Assembly: GCF_030272615.1 (NCBI RefSeq)
Contig: NC_081406.1
Coordinates: 235,333,922-235,397,921, forward strand
Direction of reading: 5' to 3'
Origin: Cryptomeria japonica
Taxonomy: Eukaryota > Streptophyta > Pinopsida > Cupressales > Cupressaceae
DNA: 64,000 nt
Numbering within the stretch: the stretch's first letter is position 1; every line of letters starts with the position of its first letter. Below, piece after piece: positions 23,818 through 34,895 of this stretch. The position numbers and the translations under genes were made by a program. Below the pieces are notes generated by a model, which was not told the DNA's origin, searched no databases, and saw only the letters and a program-made list of their open reading frames with translations.

Positions 23818-24898
23818 TGATGAATACTAAGAGGGGGTGGTGAATTAGTATACCAAAAAACCATTTAACTTAAACACTTAAATAATTTAGCAGATAACTA
23901 GTATGACAGATTTACAAATAAACCAGTTAAGATAAATGCAAACCAAATAGCAAATAAAGCATTCACCCACAAGAGCACAATCACCATAACACAAGGAGTT
24001 TTGATGTGGAAACCCAAATGGGAAAAACCACTGTGAGCAGAAAGTCAAAAGTAACTATTTGCATAATAGAAACCAGACCAGTTAAGGTCATGCAATGTTC
24101 TTTACCAGAACAGATCCTGTTAGGAATCTAGATCTTTGTTAGGAGATAAGTCCTGCTAAAGACTACCTTGTGAGATGATTTTAGATTCATAGTTGTGAAC
24201 CACCTTGTTAGAGGATTTACAAAGGCTTTCCTAGGCCTACCCGATTAAGGGTTTCAGACTTGTTGAAGATGTGAGTGATCAACAAGTGAGTGATCTAGAT
24301 ACTAGCATAGTATGCTTGGTTAGATCCATCATAGCTCATTTTTAATGCATTTAAGCATTACTGAAGTCTTCAATATCTCCACACTCCTACTCTTCACACA
24401 GACCTAATCTTCTCTTCTATGATCGCACATACAAAACCTCATCATCTAAAACCCTAGACATGATGTCCTTATAAAGGAGTCTAATTTCATGTCAGTCTAA
24501 TAGGATTACATTACAAGTTCCTAGGTTCAATGCATCTAGATACATTTGGTAACATGACACAAAATCACCACCAAAGTATCAGTGGAAGATAACTCATCAC
24601 AGAGTAATACCAATTCATACAATTTACCGATTACCGGTTGTCAAAAAAGAAGACTGGAAAAATCTTAACTACCTCTTTGTTCCTTCGTACCACTTGAGAT
24701 CCTTGAACCGCTTGAGTTCTTCATACCACTTTGGGTCTTTAGTCAGTTTGTGACTGGTAAACATCTTCTGCAAAACACCGATAGTCTAAAGACTATAATA
24801 CATAATACTAGTTGATCATAACTCATACATCAAGAAAGTGATTACAAAACAAGTGTGTGTCCATCAATGACAATCACAACATCATCAAAATGCCAACA
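23818..24898 (-). repeat. 3' LTR of class A-2 (1081 bp)
   Basis: On the minus strand it begins TGTTGGCATTTTGATG and ends GTATTCATCA. It aligns with 30250-31080. The minus strand contains GTGGTTTTTCCCATTTGGG followed by TTTCCA, the same core block seen near the end of the copia LTR. Confidence 0.88.
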
Positions 24899-25170
24899 AT
24901 ATCCCCCTTTGGCATTGATGGCAACACTTAGGAAAATTTTTGACATCTAAGTGTTTTTACAACAAAAATATGCCATATGCAAAATTACTCCCCATAAGCA
25001 TATACATTATCCCTTTTGCAGAAATTACAATGTATACTACTCCCTTAAAGTGGCAACATGAAAGTATACATAACATTCACAAAAATTTTAAATACTATTC
25101 CCCCTTTGCCAATAATGACAAAGCACTGTAAAACCCTTGTTTCTCATTAACATTAAAATGGAGTAAATGT
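24899..25170 (-). other. 3' untranslated region of class A-2 with two purine tracts
   Basis: On the minus strand the internal tract (CAAAGGGGGAATA, 25096-25108) follows a TTTGTCATTATTGG context. The terminal tract (CAAAGGGGGATAT, near 24899-24911) follows CATCAATGC, next to the LTR. The arrangement equals that of class A-1 and of copia. Confidence 0.75.
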
Positions 25171-28100
25171 TTATGGATAATATGAAATGAAACTTGTCAA
25201 AAACTGATTTAAAATCTTGCAAAAAAGTCTTATTTCTAATGACCATGACTCAAGTAATGAGGTAGCAACCTCACTTTTGGTTTGCATCTGATATACATGT
25301 TCTTCCATGGCATCAATAGTACTCATCTCTTGAGTTACCATTAGGGCTTCTAGATTGAGAAAGAACTTCTGAAGAATTTGCAATCTAGGAAATAAGACCA
25401 GTTGAAGCTCCTACAAATCTCTTGACTGGTTGCCGATTTCAAACTCTATCCAGGTAGAGTGAAGTTGATATCGGTGAACTATTTGCCCATATGTAGTGAA
25501 AGAATCATATGGAATCTTGAAGTTGCTTATATATGTCTACAAATCTAATTGGAGTTTCTCTTTTTGGGTGAGCACTTCATCGCATAATAGATGGGGTTGG
25601 ATGATTTTTCTCAATAGGAGTTTGCACTCATCCATAGTCTCTCTTATATCCTTTTGTTGTTTCTGAAGTTGAGACCAGAGCTCATTTAGTTTCTTAACCA
25701 AGGGAATGTTGAGTGCCTTTTCATGCTTCTTCTTGGCATTTGCTTCAGCAACATCTTCCAGACATTGAACCCGGTCCTTTACAATAGTATATAGAAGTTT
25801 CAGCTTTGACAGAGAGGAATCGATACTGGGAAGGTTAGTACTGGGAATCAAATTGGTGAGAGTGTCAGCTGTAGTTTGAATAACATCGTGTTCCTTTTTC
25901 CTCCTCAATGTTTCCAATTATTCTTGTGCAAGATTTATGCTTTGCAATAGCTCCGATTCATCTGCAGATTGGAGGTTGATAGGGCTGGTGATGTCAAGCG
26001 GTTTGGCTTAACCACCAGTTGCCTTTGGAGTCTCCACTTGTTTGGATTTCTCTATTTCCTCCTTCTCTGCAACTCTTTTATTTTCTTCTTCTTCTTTCCT
26101 TAGTTCTTCCTTCTTCTTATCTTCTTCCTGCTTCTTCTTTTCTTCCTCCTTTTTCTTCTTCTCCTCTTCTTTTCTCTTCTCCTCTTCTTTCCTCTTCTCC
26201 TCTTCTTTCTTCTTATCCTCTTCTTTTCTTTTCTCCTCTTCTTTCCTCTTCTCCTCATCTTTCTTCTTCTCCTCTTCTTTCTTCTTCTACTCTTCTAGTT
26301 TCCTCTTATCTTCTTCTTTCTTTTTCTCTTCCACTTTCTTTTTCTCTACCTCTTTCTTTTTCACTTCTACTTTCTTTTTCTCTACCTCTTTCTCTACTTT
26401 CTCCTTATGATCCTTTTCTTTGTTTAGTTTCTCCTTTTCTGCTTGTTCTTTATCTTACTTCTCCTTCTCTATGTTTTCTTTATCCTGTTTCTCCTTCCCT
26501 ATGTCTAGAGTGACTTCTTCAACATCAAGTGCATCAACATAAATAGTGTCAACCTGTTCTATAACTCTTTCTCCTTCACCATCAAATACCTCATCTGATT
26601 TGGCTGAGGATTGGACAAGCTCTTGTTCGGCCTTCTTGTTGGCCTCAGACACTTGATGTAACCAGACAACAACTTTGGCATGAAGATGAGTGTCCTTCTC
26701 CGCTTTAGAGGTTCTACCTTCTAGCAACCTAAGTCTTCTTCTTCTCATGAAGAAGAGACCTTTATTTTTGTTCATAATCTCAAATAATTCAGAATTGGAT
26801 GCTTTAGAAAAGTACTGAGAAAATACTTTCTCCCTTATTTCCTGTTCTTTCTCAATGGAAATGCACCATTTATTGTCCAAATAATTGTACAAAGAATCAG
26901 GTGTCACCGATCTAATTTCTGATGGCAACCGGCCATTCATACACAAATATTTTATCATTTCCTATTATACTTCTTCCTTCTCATTATGAGACAAATCATC
27001 AAAATACTCTTTCAAGTCATCAAACACCTTTCTCTTAATATTCTTTAAAGTCCTTTGACAATGTGACAGAGCATTGTAAGAAGAGATGTCTATATTTACC
27101 GGTGTTGATGATGCAGGTGCAGTAACAATAGACTTAGCCTTCTTGCTTGATTGTTGGGTTTTCTTAGGCTGCACTTTCGGTTCGGTATCCTCGGACTCCA
27201 GTGAGTTGTTTTTGTTCTTTCACTTCCTCTCAAATACTTTAGTGGGTGCAACTTCTGGTTTCATCTTGGTAGGTGACCACTTGGTCACTTTTGGGCTAGC
27301 TAAGGTAACCGATACCGATTCTAATGGCACTGCCTTTCCTTTTTTCACTGAAGGTTCTTCAACCAGTGTTACCCTTTCCAAGTAGGTGTCGGTTCTCTTT
27401 TTATTCACATTAAGAGGCGAGGCCATCAGGGTGGAAGCATACCCATCCAACATGTCATACATCACCTCATATCCCATAGGTTCTACTTTTTCCTTTTTGG
27501 GCTCTACCGCTTCCATTATACATTCATCTGCTTCTATGGTAAAGCATATGTCCTCTTCATATTTCTTAACAATTCTCTAGATATCCTCATCCTCTGACTC
27601 ATCTTCCACTTGAATTCATCAAAGTATTTATTCAAGACTTCAAGATATCCAGTTCCCACTGCTTGGAGACTTTCGCTAATTTGTTTAGTGACCATTTGGT
27701 CAGCAAACCATTGAATATCTCCAACTCCTAGGAAATAGCCTTAGAAGTAGGAAAAAAGGCCAACCAAAAGTTGTCCAAATTTGAACCTCCGAGCACTATC
27801 CTGTTTGATGGACTTTAGGTTCAGTAGAAGTTATTTTTGTAAACAGGTACACAAATCAAATGAGGCATCTTCCTTGATCATTCTATATGCAACATTCACC
27901 ACAGCAATAGGGACAAAGTTTATTCGGCTAGCATAAAACACTCTGTAGCCGATCACCATACAGGCATACTTAACCAAGTCATCCTTGATGGGATTGATAG
28001 TCATTCCCCTTTGGTCGCTCAGAGAATTGGTGAGCTTAGTCATTTCAGTCTTGATGACTTTCCTTAGGGCTGACACCTCACCAAAAGTTGTAGAAACTAG

Positions 28101-28479
28101 TGATTGCATGAATTGCTTTAGGTGTTATGTCATGTGTCCTCTCGAGATACATTTTGTCGCCATGTACTCTACTTAGGATTATGCGGATGTGTTCTTCAGT
28201 GAACTCTTCAAGAAAATAAACAACATTATGTAGTTTCTTCCTTTCTAGGATGTTGTATTCCGGTTTGATTTTCTTGTCATCCCCATAGAACAAACCTAGA
28301 TGGGAATGAATTGCTAAGGATCCTAGGTCTTCCAATTTATAGTCAATGTACCTTGAAATATCTTCTTCAACAATGACTCCGGCAGGTATTTGGGACAAGG
28401 CATTGTATTTTATTTTCCTTTGAATAAATTCAGTTGAGTCCATAGGTATACTAGAGCTGGAGTGCGATGCAGAAGCCAT
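25171..28479 (-). pseudogene. class A-2 ORF2: unknown protein of about 1,100 codons
   Basis: The start is chosen at 28479 (MASASHSSSSIPMDS) because class A-1 ORF2 also begins MAS and has the same upstream bases. The N-terminal part (to about 27830) has SQIPAGVIVEEDISRYIDY, EDLGS, IKPEYNI, IRIILSRVHGD, ITPKAIHAITS and NPIKDDLVKYACMVIGYR, each with a counterpart in class A-1. A Lys/Glu-rich low-complexity block lies at 26040-26460, and a helical C-terminus (AMEEHVYQMQTK) ends at 25171-25173. Frames break near 28080, 27800, 27590, 27180, 26960 and 25920. No enzyme motif is recognised. The match to class A-1 over both ends argues for one conserved gene. Confidence 0.75.
26040..26460. repeat. polypyrimidine/polypurine tract coding for a Lys/Glu-rich block
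   Basis: About 400 bases of almost pure pyrimidines on the plus strand, built from imperfect TCTTCTTTC, CTCTTCTCC and similar units. On the coding minus strand it gives runs of E and K (for example EEEKRKEEEKRKEEEK). Plus-strand ORFs at 26019 and 26042 are shadows. Confidence 0.92.
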
Positions 28480-28919
28480 GATTAACAAGAATTTCGAGAA
28501 ATACCTTTGCAAATTTGAGATTTAGGGTTTGCCAATGCAACTCATGACACACCACTTTGGCTGCTTGGTTACCGCTTAGTGTTCTTCACTGATAGATTGA
28601 AAATATCTCTGGATTCTTCTGCAAGATTTGAACTCTCTCTTAATCGCAAGTCGAATTGCTCTTTATCACTCTACTCTTGAAAATTTCTTCACTCGTAAAC
28701 TGATAAGCGAAAATGACTTTGAAAATTCCTTTTAAACAAATTCTTCACCTACCATAATAAATGCTCCACCGCTAGGGTACAAACCCTAATTTTTTCTTTT
28801 GCCACTTCAAAAACTTCTACCGATTGACCGGTAACATATACCAGTTTTAGGTCTTTACCGATATAAACCGGGGGTTCGAAAAATTTCACCGATTTGTTCC
28901 CCCTAAGCTTTTCTGAAGC

Positions 28920-30199
28920 TCAATTTGCCAGTTTAGAGACTTCCACGCTAGGTGCAGAAACCGGTTCATCTTGTGACACTTCTTCAGGTTTCTTTTTCCA
29001 TATTTTATTCTTTCCCACTTGAATGGTTTCAATATCAATCTTCCCTTCTGGAGTGATCGGTATATCCTCTAATAGGTTCTTTGTCATTCTGCAGGTTTTG
29101 GCAGGGTGTCCCAGTTTGTTGCAATGATAGCATGCAATTCCAGGTGTTGTCCATGGTCCATTGTTCATTCTACCATTCTTTCTTCTACATGTTGTAGGAA
29201 TGTGACTACTACCATGATAGATCAAATAGGTTGCTCTTCAACTGGTTGTCGCTTGATAGCCACCACCACTTGACTGATGGTTATAGGCATTGTACCAATT
29301 TGGATTCTGGTTCACAATGGGTTCCAGGATAACTCCTTGAGTCCTTGGAGGTATCTCCCATTGTTGTGCACAACAGACCTGCATTCAAATGCTCTATGCC
29401 CAAACTTTTTGCATGCATAATAGTTTCCATTGAATCTATTGGATCTAGGCTTATTGTTTAGAAACTAAGGAAAATTATTGTAGGCCTTATTTCTACATAC
29501 ATTAGCAGTATGTCCTTCTTTGAGACAATTAAAGCAAATAGGTTTAAACTTTTTCTTACCTTTATCCTTTGATGTTGGCTGCTTCTTTGATGCTACATCT
29601 TTTTTTCCAGATGTCTCACCTTCCTCATAATCGGAAAAAACAAAACTAGTGGTATTCTTTACCGGTTTTGCTGATTCTAGCTTTTGCTCTAGCTTAATAG
29701 TACTCTGATTGAATTTGGCAAGTATTTCCTTTGACTCAGTGAGTTCCTTGGAAATAGCAGCATTGGATTCCTTCAAGGTTGCATTCTTAGAAATAGCCAT
29801 GTTTAGTTCACCTTGCATTTCTTCTTTTTCCACTTTACTCTCTTGGAGATGAGTGGTAAGGGCACTGATTTCTTGCTTCAGCTTGGAGATCTCATGATCT
29901 TTGTCTTTTACCAGATCTTCAGCTTTCCTTTGGTTCTCAAGCTCTTGACACATTCTGATAGTAAGTCCCTCTAGTTCCCTTCATAGGTTGGCATTGGATT
30001 CATTTGGTTTTTCAACTTCTTCAACTAGGGCATCCATGTCTGCTTCATCAGAAGAACTATTTTCAGTAAGCTCCATTAGTTTCTTAGCATGCTCTCTTCC
30101 TTTCACTAGAGAGGCTTTATACTTGACTTTGAGTTCATCATAGGATTTCTCAGTTTGAGTGAGATGATGAGTAAGTTCCCTCACAGTGTATTCCCCCAT
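28920..30199 (-). pseudogene. class A-2 ORF1: coiled coil plus zinc knuckles
   Basis: Starts MGEYTVRELTHHLTQTEKSY at 30199, 37 bases after the primer site. A stop lies near 29981, then a long coiled coil (LKQEISALTTHLQESKVEKE) and a basic stretch (KDKGKKKFKP) precede zinc knuckles: CFNCLKEGHTANVC near 29541-29500, a second with its first Cys changed to Tyr (YYACKKFGHRAFEC) near 29419, and CYHCNKLGHPAKTC near 29133-29090. An acidic Pro-rich tail ends at 28920. The gap to ORF2 is about 440 bp. The architecture equals class A-1 ORF1. It is probably an RNA-binding Gag-like protein without a standard capsid domain. Confidence 0.76.
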
Positions 30200-30235
30200 A
30201 TCTCCTTCCAAGTGGTTAGACTTATGGAAAGGTTG

Positions 30236-30247
30236 GTTCTGATGCCA
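30236..30247 (-). other. primer binding site, initiator tRNA-Met type, two changes
   Basis: On the minus strand TGGCATCAGAAC follows the LTR end after 2 bases. It differs from TGGTATCAGAGC at two positions. Confidence 0.8.
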
Positions 30248-30249
30248 GT

Positions 30250-31080
30250 TGATGAATACTAAGAGGGGGGCTGAATTAGTATAACAAAAAACATTGAACT
30301 CAAACACTTAAATAGTTTAGCAGATAACCGGTATGACAAATTTACAAATAAATCGGTTAAGATAAATGAAAACCAAATAGAAAACAAATCATTCACCCAC
30401 AAGAACACCGTCACCATAACACAAGAAGTTTTTTATGTGGAAACCCAAATGGGAAAAACCATGGTGAGTAGAAACTCACAAGTAACTATCTGTAGAATAG
30501 AAACCAAACCGGTTAAGGTCATACAATGTTCTTCACCAGAACAGATCCTATTAGGAATCTAGATCTCTGTTAGGAGATAAGTCCTATTAAAGAGTACCTT
30601 GTGAGAGGATTTCAGATTCACAGTTGTGAAGTACCTTGTTAGAGGATTTACAAAGGCTTTTCTAGGCCTACCCAGTTAAGGGTTTTAGACTTGTCGAAGA
30701 TGTGAGTAATCAACAAGTGAGTGATCTAGATACTAGCATAGTATGCTTGGTTAGACCCATGATAGCTCATTGTTAATGCATTTAAGCATTACTTCAGTCT
30801 TCAATATCTCCACACTCCTACTCTTCACACAGACCTAATCTTCTCTTCTATGATCATACATACAAAAACTCATCATCTAAAACCCTAGACGTGATGTCCT
30901 TATAAAGGAGTTTGATTTCATGTTGGTCCAATAGGATTACATTACAAGTTCCTAGGTTTAGTGCATCTAGACACATTTGGTAACCCAACACAAAATCACC
31001 GCCAAAGTGTCGGTGGAAGATAACTCATCACAGAAATACCAATTGGTAACTCATCACAGAGTAATACTAGTTCATACATT
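30250..31080 (-). repeat. 5' LTR of class A-2, outer about 270 bp missing
   Basis: Aligns with 23818-24628 in order. The plus-strand alignment stops at TTCATACATTT (31080), although the complete LTR continues through ACCGATTACCGG to TGCCAACA. A short tandem duplication of TAACTCATCACAGA lies at about 31020-31062. The break is followed directly by class B sequence. Confidence 0.85.
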
Positions 31081-33208
31081 TGGGGGAGGAGTGAACTCTC
31101 AAAACAAAGCCTACAAGAGATAGCGACTGCTTCAAGCATCTATGAGAAAACTGCTACAAGAATAAAATCAGGGGGGGAGCAAAATGGGGACCAGCAGAAA
31201 CACTTCTTGAGGGTCAATCGGTGCCCCGACAGGTGCTAATGTGAGAGCAGTGGGAATTTGGGTAGGCATAGGTATGAGATGGGGAGAAACAGAAGAAACA
31301 ACTTGAGCAGAGAGAAAAGGCAAAGAAGGGTGTGCCTCAACTATGGAAGTCACCAGCCATTGAGGAACTAAGGGAAGCTCTAGGGCTCAAGATCAAGACG
31401 AGCCTTTCTTTGCATAACCTAGATATTGCTTCTTATTGGAAGAGGATTTAGACGCCTACTTCTCAACTTGTCTCTTGGCAACTTGGGAACGAGGTCTTTG
31501 AACTAAACCACTAAGAGAAAGAAGAATACTAGGCTCGGTCTCTTGCTCTTCTATACTTATAACTTCTATCTCTTGTCGTTGGGCCACCTTGGGGGATGAG
31601 TCACAACATGGGGAGTCATCTCCTATCTTTTCATCAAACTTGTTATACTGGTGTCATTCAATCTTAAAATGCTTGTCCAAAGGAGCATTTTTGATGTTAG
31701 CCCTAGGCTGATTCCCTTCTTGCCAGTAGATCCATAAATATTCCCTCTTTTTCCTAGGCCATGAATCCAGCATCATTGCCTCTAGCATACTCCGAGGAAT
31801 GGGTTTCGTTGGATTGTACTTTTGCATGAAAGATTAAAAACTCAACCACAAGGGTCATTTTAAAATAGGAAAATCATTGAGACCCACATAGAGATTTGAG
31901 TCATCCACTTGGGGGTTAGTGTGCCCTTCCCATGAGCTTTGTTGTTCATACTTCACTACATTCTTCCTCCTAGAAAGACACCCATATGGGTCATAACTCC
32001 ACATATCGTCAATCACTACTAAGCTGAGTTGCACCAGCTTAGATGTCAGGACATTTTCTGCAATGCTTCTCTGAATGAGAGTGATGGGGTGAATAGCTTT
32101 GTGGTCCTCTGAGATGGAGGTATCATGCTTCCCTACCCCTATGGCTCTATTGATTTTCACCAACTGCCATGAAATTTCAAGGGCAAGGGTCCCTTCTATG
32201 ACATAGGTAAGTAGGCAGAAGGGCTCTTCTGAGAAGTCATGCACTTAAATAAAGGAAAAATCACTACCTAAGAACTAGTGACAAGGAGGGTGCTCATTGT
32301 ACATACAATTCATCTGAATTTGAGAAAAATGGGCAAGAGGCTCCTCAAAGATTAAACCGAGGTCTCTAAGGACTGGATTTAAGAAACAGTCAAAACACTG
32401 ATAGGCGTCATAAGAAGCCAACATAATGGGTGTCCAGGCTAATACTAACATCTTGTTCCCTGACTCATTATAGGTAGCCAATCACATGAATTGGATAAAG
32501 AAAACATCATTTTGATGTAGGAAAAGGTGAACAAGGACTGAGGTGATCTTGAACAACCAAAACCGATGGAATTCAACTAGCTACTTTGAAAAGGCTATAA
32601 AAACAAAGAAGTCAAAGTGAAAAGGCCCCTTCTGCTTTTGGCATTTGAATAGGAAGCCCATCATGGCAATAGTGATCTCTTGGTCATTGTCATGACCGCA
32701 TAACCATGCAAGAGTTGAGGAAATATCTTTAAGGTCGTCGTGCCTCAAGTCACTATAACATAGAGGGAGTCTTGGGAGTCCAACTGATGGACTTTGATTC
32801 AGCGCACCATGAGAGAAAGAGACAACATCTCTTCTAGTACTCCAATATTCCTCCATTACAGTTTTGGTGAACACCTCTGTCCCTTCAAAAATGGGACAAC
32901 ACATCATGTCCCTCACCACATCTGGGGTTATCACCACTTTCAGGAATGAGCCCTTAATTGAACAAGAGATGGAGTTGAATCCATTAGTGCACACAGCCAC
33001 GAACTCTGGACAGTGTGAGACCATGGGGACCATAAAACTAAGGCGCAGCACTGTTCCAAAAAATAATTGTTGTGGATTGCGGCTCCATTTTGTGATGAAT
33101 CATCCTATTGCAGGCAACCTCTTTGAGGTTCTTGGGCTACTTATGGATCTTGGACTCAATAACACTCTCCAAAGAATCTATCACCAGACCCAAGTTGCAG
33201 GTGTCCAT
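31081..33208 (-). pseudogene. class B unknown protein, N-terminal half
   Basis: The minus-strand frame starts at ATG 33208 (MDTCNLGLVIDSLES). After a frame change near 33050 it runs through CSIKGSFLKVVITPDVVRD, MEEYWSTRRDVVSF, PFHFDFFVFIAF and VLAWTPIMLASYDAYQC. Later parts (32244-31855) read LEISWQLVKINRAIGVGKHD. A Pro/Ser linker (31353-31168) follows. Several of these blocks have counterparts in the same order in 41227-42916 on the plus strand. It continues into 23817 and then 15034 after the two insertions. The protein has no known function. Confidence is moderate because of the many breaks. Confidence 0.62.
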
Positions 33209-33902
33209 CTTAGATTTAGCTTTAGTTATCGGATATTCCGGCTTTGGTGGAATGGTGTGAGAAGAATACAAGAGCTCGCCAAAAAAATCCCCCCATAATC
33301 CTCCCTAAATAGAACCTGAAGGAGTTGCTTTCATCTACATCCTCTATAAGATAACTTTTCTCTCTGACACTTCTAATGTTTTTTGGCACTTTAGGTTGCA
33401 AATGAACAATAAGATGGACATATGATGACCTTCTTCTTTTAATGTGCTACATACCTAGATCCTCGTGAAATAAGGCGTTTAATAACGAGCACTCGTTTGC
33501 ACTTATGTCAGTTCATTTTCTAATGGTAATTAATTATAAGGAGAATGACCACCACCATCTATGATTCCCAAGTGAATACTTATTCACTCTGTCGTTAATT
33601 GGAGCCACTTGAGATGATTTGCTTGTCCGAACAAATCTCCCCATTATGGAGAATATTGGCAACTAGCGGGCCTCACACAAGTTGAAATAGACCTGCCGAG
33701 ATTATGGTTTAAATGTGATGTACATATTCATATGCATGGCATCTGAGGACATCACCTCTCTTCTCGAGGTATAGGGAAGGACGTTAGCCACCTTCGAACT
33801 AGACTTCGTCTACTTGCGCAAATTGATGAGGGAAGACAAATGCATCAAAAATGAGGAGCACTAGCCTTTTATTTCAATCATCACCTAGAGCTGAGAATTC
33901 AC
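33209..33902. other. non-coding DNA with a possible LTR edge of the minus-strand gypsy
   Basis: No gene seen. On the minus strand CATAATGGGGAGATT is followed by TGTTCGGACAAG at 33633. This could be a polypurine tract and the start of the 3' LTR of the gypsy whose pol ends at 34896. The other end of such an LTR was not found. The open plus-strand frame at 32864-33298 lies opposite the class B gene and is taken as a shadow. Confidence 0.35.
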
Positions 33903-33910
33903 TATAAATA
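33903..33910 (+). promoter_or_regulatory. TATA box of the antisense ORF
   Basis: TATAAATA lies 43 bases before the ATG at 33953, on the strand opposite to the gypsy pol. The distance fits a transcript start close to 33935 and a very short leader. Confidence 0.5.
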
Positions 33911-33952
33911 TGTCTTTTGAGACATTCTTTTGCATAGTATCCAACTTCAAAG

Positions 33953-34667
33953 ATGGAGTTTCTTAAAGAAATGGATACCCCCATCAGGCTCATCAGCAGT
34001 AAGGCTCAGGTCGCTTTCCTAGGAAATATTTCAGACTGGAGGCTACAAAGGATGACATGACGGAAAAATCCCTTGATCATTGCTACCATCAAACTGGTGC
34101 TCGGTGAGGATTTTATCAATGACATGGACAAATATTGTGTAAACATAGATATTTGGGCATGTTTCGTAGCTTTGTTGCTAGATTGTGGGATGACTGGGTA
34201 CCTAACCTCAGAGCTTACTAAAGCACTCTTCTCCTGGGATTATTTGGGGGGCTTGGAAGATGCTGTGGCATACCATGTCCCTTTCAGAGGCTTACCTCTG
34301 GCCTCAAATTTACAATGTTTAATCACTTCTGGTGAGCAAGTGACCTAGAACCCACTTATCAACGGCCTAAAAAACCATATCGCTTTCATCTCATCGCTTC
34401 CGGGAGGAGCCTGCTATAGAGTTCCTCCTTTGGGTCCATCTGATAGTACCTGTTACATTTGGGACTGAATGGTATACTAATTTCATGGACTACATATTCC
34501 CGTGGGTCTTGACGCCGCATGTCCAACCCAACCTCATTCTCATGTCAATTGCTCAAGAGCTTGGTAATGATTCTGGCTATGAGTGATCCAAGAGGGAAGA
34601 TGCTGAAGATGGCATTGATGACTCTGATTTCTAGATGGATGATGATGAATATGAAGAAGATCGTTGA
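33953..34667 (+). pseudogene. antisense accessory ORF of a gypsy element, about 238 codons
   Basis: Starts MEFLKEMDTPIRLISSKAQV. It has an in-frame TGA near 34058, a long clean part (34073-34348: MIIATIKLVLGEDFINDMDK), further stops and one frame change near 34470. It ends in an acidic tail (DDSDF, stop, MDDDEYEEDR) at TGA 34665-34667. It lies downstream of pol in the gypsy sense, on the opposite strand. Antisense accessory ORFs at this place are known from Grande-type elements of the Tat lineage. No domain is recognised. A TATA box precedes it and AATAAA follows it, so it looks like a self-contained gene. Confidence 0.55.
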
Positions 34668-34748
34668 CCTATCACCATTCTATCTTTAGAAAGTGTTGCC
34701 TCCCTCTTTTTCTTAAAATTTAGGCCGCATGTCTTCTATGTAAATTGT

Positions 34749-34754
34749 AATAAA
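34749..34754 (+). terminator. AATAAA poly(A) signal after the antisense ORF
   Basis: AATAAA lies 82 bases after the stop of the antisense ORF, in AT-rich DNA. Such a hexamer is common by chance, but its position fits. Confidence 0.4.
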
Positions 34755-34895
34755 TACACATAATATAATGATTTCTCTTTGCTTGGTCATCATGGTGTAT
34801 CTTGTGATTTCATTTTGCTTTGGGAATGCATGAGAAAAAATAAATAAGGCACACAGAAGAATATTATTTACATTATGTGCATATAGGAAAATCTA

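Larger units (their letters stand above)
23818..31080 (-). mobile_element. class A-2: non-autonomous LTR element with two ORFs and no pol, 5' LTR truncated
   Basis: The minus-strand order is truncated 5' LTR (31080-30250), primer site, ORF1 (30199-28920), ORF2 (28479-25171), paired purine tracts, and 3' LTR (24898-23818). ORF sizes and order match class A-1, but the LTRs are a different family (1081 bp) that shares only short core blocks with the others. The left flank bases are GGTTG. The right end is lost, so no duplication can be tested. The two elements lie in opposite orientation only 317 bp apart, both in the class B gene. Confidence 0.82.

Noticed and set aside
26019-26513. Long plus-strand ORFs rich in Ser, Leu and Phe
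   Set aside because: They read the pyrimidine strand of a low-complexity tract that codes on the minus strand in class A-2 ORF2.
32864-33298. 144-codon plus-strand ORF
   Set aside because: It is opposite the class B N-terminal part, whose minus-strand frame matches the second gene copy.
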